DNA from: Bradyrhizobium sp. B097
GTDB lineage: Bacteria; Pseudomonadota; Alphaproteobacteria; Rhizobiales; Xanthobacteraceae
Length of the DNA stretch: 64,000 nucleotides
Direction: 5' to 3'
Assembly: GCF_038957035.1 (NCBI RefSeq)
Contig: NZ_CP152412.1
Location: 6,816,501-6,880,500, forward strand
Shown: in pieces, positions 58,370-64,000 of the stretch
How positions within the stretch are numbered: position 1 is the first letter of the stretch
How the letters are laid out: the number at the start of each line of letters is the position of its first letter
Notes under the pieces: generated by a model
Told to the model about the DNA's origin: nothing
What the model saw: the letters and a program-made list of their open reading frames with translations, nothing else
The model's database searches: none
Translations under genes and position numbers: made by a program

Positions 58370-58882
58370 GGTGAAGTCAGCCGCGCGCGGCTGACTCGAC
58401 GAGCGCGGCGCCGTCTGACGAGCGAACCCGACCTAGCCGGGACCGTCTCCCGCCAAAGGTTACCGGTCCGGTGAGTTGTTCATTCATATTATCGCAGTTG
58501 AAAGCCACGGACGGGCGTCGTCGCTCGTACGCATCGTGACGAGCGTGAGCTACGCAGGCTGACGTAGCCGACATCTGGCAGCGTGAGCAACGTGTATGAA
58601 GAGCGCCCGGAAGAGAAGAGCAGGCGATCTTGCAAACTCTCGGCGCCTCGCCACACAACTTTCCGAGGGCCCTCGTCAAGCCCACGCTCTAACATCTTCA
58701 GGGCTGCGGTGAGCTCCAGGATCGGTATATCTAGCGCACTTTAGCGGCGGCACAATCGGCCTTCGCGGCCGACGGTGTTGCACCCTAGAGCCGATGCGAA
58801 CGTTCTCAGTCTCGATCGCCGCCGCTCCGCCAGAGGATCCGCGCGTGGACATCGGCAAGGTACGTCAGACGTGCCGAAACAC
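58370..58882. other. Gap before the second NopT gene
   Basis: No gene, promoter signature or repeat that I can support. Confidence 0.5.
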
Positions 58883-59716
58883 TCAGATTATCTTCTGTGT
58901 GGCGACCGTCGATATATCATATCCGTTCAGGTTACTGTAGCGGTCGGCGAGACTTTTTAACAGCTCACCCAACTGATCTGACCGAACAGTGAATTCTCCA
59001 TAGTTGGGATCAAAGAGGGTCGTCGTTCCATTCGACGTCGACGTTGCCAATGTGTGTGCGCCACGTCCGGCGAACCGCAAGCCGAGCAGATAGATCGATG
59101 GGTCTTCGGTGACTTCGTCCACTATCTGGGCAATGCGCGAAGATGTACCAAACCTATACCGCGTCTGGTCGACGGATGGATCCAAGCCCGCCTCGCGTAG
59201 CATTGTAATTGTTGCCCGAAGGTTGTGAGAACCTCCCGCCCTATCGCTTCGCAGCTGCGTATTGAGATCTTCATACCGCTGCTGCCGCGTTGCCGCTGAG
59301 GCGTGGCTTTGAGCACCCGGGCGCAGCGCACGCATTCGGGAGGAGGGACTGCGATCGAGATTGAGGAGCCACTCCGCAGACAGACCAACGCAGATACCGT
59401 TGACATTGGCCCCGGGCAATTCAGCAGTCCTGTATTGGAACAGGGGACGGATCGGCCTGGCCGGAGAGGAGGGATTTGAGTTGGAGGACAGAGAGGATGT
59501 GCTGGGGTTTGAGGAGCCTGGACTGTAAACGTTTGCATCTGAGGTATGTGGCTTGCTGCAGCAGATCCCCATTTTGTCGTACAGCTCCTCAGGTGCCAGG
59601 ATCTCGCGTTGCGCGAGATCCGTAAGTGCTTGCGAAAAGTTGCTACTGTCTGGCGACTGACCCAGTTCGTCAGCATGATCGATACGTATCGATTGGCTAC
59701 TAACACGATTATCCAT
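58883..59716 (-). CDS. nopT: NopT-type cysteine protease effector (copy 2)
   Basis: 277 aa from the ATG at 59716. It has the same layout as copy 1: YDKMGICCSKP with processing before Gly50 and acylation cysteines 52/53, a Ser/Asn/Pro-rich linker, and the triad Cys109 (GICVGLSAEWLL), His221 (GRGAHTLATS) and Asp236 (FDPNYGEF). It keeps every catalytic residue, so both copies look active. It diverges from copy 1 mainly in the first 45 residues and around 151-170, where it has an insertion relative to copy 1. A clear tts box lies 67 bp upstream. Confidence 0.92.
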   Translation of the reverse strand: MDNRVSSQSIRIDHADELGQSPDSSNFSQALTDLAQREILAPEELYDKMGICCSKPHTSDANVYSPGSSNPSTSSLSSNSNPSSPARPIRPLFQYRTAELPGANVNGICVGLSAEWLLNLDRSPSSRMRALRPGAQSHASAATRQQRYEDLNTQLRSDRAGGSHNLRATITMLREAGLDPSVDQTRYRFGTSSRIAQIVDEVTEDPSIYLLGLRFAGRGAHTLATSTSNGTTTLFDPNYGEFTVRSDQLGELLKSLADRYSNLNGYDISTVATQKII

Positions 59717-59783
59717 GGCGGCTGCCTCTTGGGCGTACGTTTCCTCAGAGCGGGTGCGGACTGCTTGCGCCCTGCCCGCAAAT

Positions 59784-59816
59784 GATATTGCGGCTAGCTG
59801 ACGACGAGCTGACGAG
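59784..59816 (-). promoter_or_regulatory. tts box of nopT copy 2
   Basis: On the minus strand TCGTCAGCTCGTCGTCAGCT followed by AGCCGCAATATCA is among the best TtsI-consensus matches in the window. Confidence 0.82.
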
Positions 59817-60035
59817 CAAACAAGTTTGGACATGCTGTCGCACCCATGCAGGCGATCTGGCGAGTCGGCCGTTTTTACTCACCGAGCCCCGCTCCAGACG
59901 CGAGGGCGGTGGGCGACGTGCTTGTAGCTCTTGGAAGGTGGCCGGCCATCGGCCTTGGTGAGACGCTGCCGTTGTCCCCGGACCGATGTTCAGCACGATT
60001 TCGCAAACACTGGCGTCAATTCCTCCAAGACCAAC

Positions 60036-60290
60036 TCAATCTATCGTTCCGTCCACTGGAATTGGCCGCACCTGGCATATGAGACATCTCTTGAACCGGT
60101 TCAGGTACACAGTCAGCGCCTCCTGCTCGGCAGCAGTGATTTTACGCTTCAGAACCCCTGTACGTTGTTGACAGGCGGTAGAACCCGACATGTCCGCTGG
60201 TGGCGCGACCTTCCGGCGGTCGCCGAACCGATGTTTCTGCACGTGCTCGGCCTCATCTTTGGCGCGGATATCGTTGGCCCAACTCATCAT
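60036..60290 (-). CDS. Small hypothetical protein, third gene of an overlapping trio
   Basis: 84 aa starting MMSWANDIRAKDEAEHVQKH, charged and helical with two late cysteines (RCLICQVR). Its ATG overlaps the stop of the DUF7694-like gene (ATGA), which argues for real translation. The family is not recognised. Confidence 0.5.
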   Translation of the reverse strand: MMSWANDIRAKDEAEHVQKHRFGDRRKVAPPADMSGSTACQQRTGVLKRKITAAEQEALTVYLNRFKRCLICQVRPIPVDGTID

Positions 60291-60706
60291 GCGGTCGCGC
60301 TCATCCGCGCAAACAACGTTGCCGCTTCGGATGGTCCTAGCCCGACGATGCCTACAAAACTCGGCGGGGGCATTGGAATGTCCTGATGAGTGGGTCTCCA
60401 CAGGTGCAGGCAATACCGGCTGTTATTCACATATTGCGAATGTCGCGGATGCAGTTGCATTACACACTCCTCCTCATCCCAGAACAGGTTTTTGACGAAG
60501 CACATCTCTTCCCAGTTCGGACAACGCCGCGGCGTCGAGACAGCGACATGCTCCCAGCCAGGACGGAGTAATCCACTGATCTTCAATTCGCACCCGCAAG
60601 GCCCCTGCACAAAGAACAGGCCGCAAGGGCCTGATCCCGGAACGCTGGCGAACTGGCCGCATTGTACGCGGCCGGCCTCCAGCTTCTCTATGATCTGCGC
60701 TCGCAC
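60287..60706 (-). CDS. DUF7694-like protein
   Basis: 139 aa with GWEHVAVSTPRRCPNWEEMC followed by FVKNLFWDEEECVMQLHPRH and CLHLWRP, a pattern I associate with the phage-linked DUF7694 family. It starts with GTG inside the end of the preceding gene and overlaps the next one. The function is unknown, but a prophage origin is plausible. Confidence 0.65.
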   Translation of the reverse strand: MRAQIIEKLEAGRVQCGQFASVPGSGPCGLFFVQGPCGCELKISGLLRPGWEHVAVSTPRRCPNWEEMCFVKNLFWDEEECVMQLHPRHSQYVNNSRYCLHLWRPTHQDIPMPPPSFVGIVGLGPSEAATLFARMSATA

Positions 60707-60858
60707 GCCCCCTCCTTTGCCTCGCGGATCGCTTTGAAGTCGACGTAGATGACGTTGTCTCGCAGCTGGTTAACCGGCGCCAGCACGGTCGTCAGCGCAG
60801 CGTTCCCATACCACTCTTCAGCGAACCATCTGCTGAGAAAACCGCAGATGTCCATCAT
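60688..60858 (-). CDS. Small hypothetical protein, first gene of the overlapping trio
   Basis: 56 aa starting MMDICGFLSRWFAEEWYGNA, with GGAGAAC upstream of the ATG at 60858. It overlaps the DUF7694-like gene by 19 bp. The longer open frame to 60960 lacks a start signal. No family is recognised. Confidence 0.45.
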   Translation of the reverse strand: MMDICGFLSRWFAEEWYGNAALTTVLAPVNQLRDNVIYVDFKAIREAKEGACERRS

Positions 60859-61305
60859 CACTTGTTCTCCTACCATTAGTTTTCGGACGTTCACTTCGCG
60901 TTTCAGGGACCCGACGAACGCTCTCACGAACCCCTGATTGCCCGAATGCGGGCCCTGCACGATCTACTCGATCCGAATCAGCGCGCAAATTGGACTTTCA
61001 CGCTGATGATGGGCCCGGCGGGTGGGCCCGCCAGATAACCCCGTCACCAAGCGAATTTCACGCGGGCATCTTGCTCATCGATGCCAGCAAGCGCTAGCCG
61101 CACATCGGCGAGCAGCGCGCACTTCGGCAACAGGAATTCTGCTCTTGAGCTTTCGGACTTGCAAAACAAGCTCTCCTTGCCCCTGCCCATTCCGGTCCCC
61201 CGGAGATGTGCTTGAGCATATGAAATTGGCCGATCGCGGCCCGTCAGTTCACCGCCAATGGATCTATCGTCATCCCGGCATGCTCCATATAATGGCCTCC
61301 AACAT

Positions 61306-61674
61306 CTACACTCCCATTATGGCTCGCAAGCCGCGTGGCACCCGCACCGGGTCAAAGGCGATATCGCCTCGGCGGCGATGCTGCTTCGTGATGCGGTACT
61401 TGATCATTCGTGGCCTTCTGGTTTGCCGAGTCTGAAACATTGCCAATGCGTCATCTATGTGACCACGGTTGAGTTGTATAAGGACTAAATCGACTGGGCT
61501 CGCATCAGAGGCGCGGATGCTCGGCATACTGCCTCCTTGATTGAGCGCTGAGACAACATCTAGCAGGATCGCCTGCCATCTCAGTGCCTCCTTACAGGGT
61601 AACGATCCGAGAAGGTGATTAGCCCGCTGTATTGACTGCAACTGCGACCATCGGCGGGTCTTGCGCCGCGTCAT
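61306..61674 (-). CDS. Hypothetical protein, low support
   Basis: About 122 aa, basic at both ends, with a helical centre (LRWQAILLDVVSALNQ and VLIQLNRGHIDDALAMFQ). There is no ribosome binding site or family match; it is listed because its composition is more protein-like than the alternatives on the other strand. Confidence 0.28.
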   Translation of the reverse strand: MTRRKTRRWSQLQSIQRANHLLGSLPCKEALRWQAILLDVVSALNQGGSMPSIRASDASPVDLVLIQLNRGHIDDALAMFQTRQTRRPRMIKYRITKQHRRRGDIAFDPVRVPRGLRAIMGV

Positions 61675-61728
61675 TACGATGCAGTTCCTAACGCATTGTT
61701 GCCGGTATGGCGCTAGCAGACCACTCAC

Positions 61729-62309
61729 CCTTTACCTGCTACTTCCGGTGCTGTCTTTCAGACATCGATGTCACGAATCCGACTACGGGCAGCTAGTCCA
61801 TGTCGTCGAACCCGACAGACACGTATTTTTTGTGCCAAAGCGGTGCCGGGACTTCTCCGCCGGTGGCATGCTGATTGCTGTGGTAAAGAAACACGAACCA
61901 ACAGGAGGCAATATATCCAAGCAACAATTCACAATGGACTATTGATTGGTCCTGATCGATGCAGTGAAAGCCGCGCGACAAAATCATCCGCTGGATGCTC
62001 CCGCGCAACAAACAAGATGATGACACCCGAGCTTTTGAAAGACGACCTTATGACTGATACGAGGCATCCAGACGCCAGCCTTTTTCCGTGGACCAGCGTG
62101 GCGTGTGATGAATGACGCACTGGCGCACACCAAGGCAACCCAGGATCAGGCATTACGGCGCTGTTTGCCGATCTTGGCAGGCGCAAAGGGGGCGGAACCT
62201 GTGGCCGCTGGCCGCGCTTCTCCTAAATGCGCTGCTCTGGACTGGTGTTTGCTGGATCATCGCAGCGTTCTTATGAGTGCATAACCTCGACGAACTCGCG
62301 AAGCTCACG
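61729..62309. other. Gap without a supportable gene
   Basis: Only short overlapping frames without motifs. Confidence 0.45.
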
Positions 62310-62590
62310 ACAAAATGGTGGGCGGGTATACAAGGGTTTTTCGACGCATCCTGCGGAGCCGACTCGGCCGGATCATCCGCGACATCCGCCGCAAGGTCGG
62401 CCAGTCCTCGAGGCGTTCGCTGCTGCTGGGGGGGCAGCTGAGATCCGTTCGCAACAGCAGCGCGAGCGCGGCTGGAAGCTTTATTTCTTCCGCGCCTTCG
62501 AGGTCGAATGCATCGGCAAGGACAACGCCGCCGCGCCCTACGAATTCGACGTCAAGCCTCCATCGTCTCCGTTAATCGGCCCGCCCTCGG
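62310..62590 (+). mobile_element. IS5/IS1182-like transposase remnant
   Basis: Across two frames reads IIRDIRRKVGQ then AAAGGAAEIRSQQQRERGWK followed by LYFFRAFEVECIGKDNAAAP and YEFDVK, the region around the last catalytic Glu of IS1182-like transposases (usually HAPEVECIGKGKA..PYEFGVK). Both ends are missing. Confidence 0.65.
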
Positions 62591-62814
62591 CGGCTAGTTC
62601 GTGCTGCACGCCAGGGCGTTCCGGGCTTTCACGATTCGATTGGGAGCCATCTAGCGCGACCCAGAACCCGCCGGTGCGGCTCGCATATGGCGTCACCTCG
62701 ACGTCGCATGCAAGCGCCACTGACTTGCCCGCACCGAGCGACGGTTGACATTTTCTTCACCGATAATGCTCCGTAGCGGTCTATGCGGGCGTTTGTTCGA
62801 GACGCGGCGACGGC

Positions 62815-63021
62815 CTACAGATCCTGATCAGGCCATGTATCGTCCGAGTTTCTGCGCGTCTGCCACTCTTGGGCACGCCGTGCCAGCTTGTCGTACTCCA
62901 TGGCAATCTTAAGAAGCCGATCTCTGGGTTTGCCGTAAGCGAGCGCGTCCGCTTTCTTTCGCGTTGCTTCCGCACGGCCTCGCCAGTGGTCGGGCTCGCA
63001 GAGTTTACTTTTCGGATTCAT
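62815..63021 (-). CDS. Conserved small hypothetical protein (68 aa)
   Basis: Starts MNPKSKLCEPDHWRGRAEAT at ATG 63021 and continues with KIAMEYDKLARRAQEW. The pattern HW..RAE..R..A......L..IA..YD.LA.RA is a small helical protein that I recall as abundant in Bradyrhizobium and of unknown role. Confidence 0.62.
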   Translation of the reverse strand: MNPKSKLCEPDHWRGRAEATRKKADALAYGKPRDRLLKIAMEYDKLARRAQEWQTRRNSDDTWPDQDL

Positions 63022-63283
63022 GCCATGAGCATGCAAGTCGCAGATCAAAGAAATGCGACACCGGCGCTACGTACAATTACGTAACAGCGACGCTGGAGGC
63101 CTCCCTTTCCCAACGCGATCGTCACATCGGAAGCAGGCGCTGATTGTTGCTTGCGCTGCCCCGCGCCATGCACAGCCGTCGCCGTTCAGAAAACACGATG
63201 TGCGACCTTGCAGCCGAAACTCATACAAAATATCCGCACACCCCAGCCAGGCATCTTCAGGCGATTGGGACGCACGAAAATGC

Positions 63284-63316
63284 TTGAATCGCACGTGGCG
63301 TTAGATTGTACGATCC
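63284..63316. repeat. Dispersed repeat, copy 3
   Basis: TTGAATCGCACGTGGCGTTA followed by GATTGTACGATCC, the core shared with the copies at 25741 and 26625; similarity ends after about 33 bp. Confidence 0.55.
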
Positions 63317-63832
63317 TACACAAGTGGGGACCACCTCCGACAATCTTGACGCTTCCCGACAGGTACTGAGAATTGCAAATGTCTCAAGCATCCAAGCTCG
63401 TTCCGCAAGACTCAATCACGATGCTAGGATCCTCCGAATGCATTGTTGTCTACATCTCATCGGAGGCTGGTCCAGCCGCGGCTGGACCAAATCACGCGTT
63501 TCGAGATCTGCGCGGGACGCTCTCCCGTCGCACGAGCCGCATGGGAACGGGCGCTCGGCAAAGGCTCCATCTCAGAATTCTCGCCCGTCGTCTTCACATC
63601 AAATGGAATAAAGATTGCAAGACTACACCACGCATGACCCAGGCGCGCGCGACCATGGTTCACTCCCCACCATCGAGTGCATCATTCGCAACGGCTTAAG
63701 CGCACCTGGCTTCTGCCTCGTCGCTCTGCCACGCGACACCTTGGCCCGGGCCGCAAGTCTTGTTCGATCCTGCGGCGCACCGGCTATGGCGTCATCAGTC
63801 GGCTGGCAGGTTAGTCGGCCGAATCCGGCACC

Positions 63833-64000
63833 TTAAAGCATGCCACGCCCACGCAATGCCTCGCATGGCGGACCCGACCACACGATCACCGGAAGCCTAA
63901 GAATGATCACTTGCTCAGCGAGCTCGGCTGCGAATGCCTCCCGTCCGCCTGGGACTCGGTCCCGACCACGATAGGTGCTGATTGCGTCGTTGCCGACAGA
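63833..64000 (-). CDS. Partial open frame at the right edge
   Basis: A frame enters from the right edge and ends at a TAA at 63833-63835 (..EAFAAELAEQVIILRLPVIV.. then ..CEALRGRGML). Composition looks coding, but no family is recognisable in 55 residues. Confidence 0.3.
   Translation of the reverse strand, partial: SVGNDAISTYRGRDRVPGGREAFAAELAEQVIILRLPVIVWSGPPCEALRGRGML

Overview
The window reads as part of a Bradyrhizobium-type symbiosis island (alphaproteobacterium, Nitrobacteraceae). It combines an oxygen-sensing fixLJ/fixK block, a groESL pair behind a NifA/sigma-54 promoter, two NopT-type protease effectors and other genes behind tts boxes (type III secretion regulon), and many decayed insertion sequences between intact genes. 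I see no tRNA or rRNA gene, no CRISPR array and no nod box.

Layout. 0-8.2 kb: microaerobic block (fixL, fixJ, a two-domain universal stress protein behind a FixK-like box, fixK, a hemerythrin-like protein, hemN). 8.2-16.2 kb: a candidate small RNA, metE behind a cobalamin riboswitch, a sigma-54 promoter followed by a strongly folded non-coding stretch, an exported unknown, a nuclease and an exported beta-carbonic anhydrase. 16.5-22 kb: effector 1 with two tandem tts boxes, an amidohydrolase, a wrecked AbiE-type toxin-antitoxin pair, an IHF-beta-like gene and IS scraps. 22.9-26.3 kb: a branched-chain amino acid binding protein, small genes, a second copy of the small RNA. 26.8-33.3 kb: a tight five-gene G+C-rich biosynthetic operon (GMC oxidoreductase, class III aminotransferase, sulfotransferase, MFS exporter, PapA/condensation-type acyltransferase). 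33.5-38.3 kb: a NifA-type promoter with no obvious gene, an FkbM methyltransferase, groESL. 39.4-50 kb: IS-rich effector zone (two further effectors carrying the same C-terminal module as effector 1, NopT copy 1, VirK-like protein, an intact IS3-family element with a 4-bp target duplication, a broken effector). 50.1-57.7 kb: a seven-gene minus-strand operon. 58.9-64 kb: NopT copy 2, three overlapping small genes, IS remains.

The most notable system is the minus-strand operon at 50.1-57.7 kb. It holds a lysine/ornithine N-hydroxylase, a methionyl-tRNA-synthetase-like protein, a stand-alone cupin and a glycine-oxidase-like flavoenzyme. These are the parts of the N-N bond (hydrazinoacetate) machinery known from s56-p1 and triacsin biosynthesis, here with cupin and MetRS-like parts on separate genes, plus an exporter, an alanine racemase and a methyltransferase. 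A rhizobial symbiosis island therefore seems to encode an exported hydrazine-type metabolite. The 26.8-33.3 kb operon looks like a second pathway that would oxidise, aminate, sulfate and acylate a small molecule. With the tts-box effectors and the NifA/FixK-type control sites, the window carries host-interaction and microaerobic functions with two uncharacterised chemistries.
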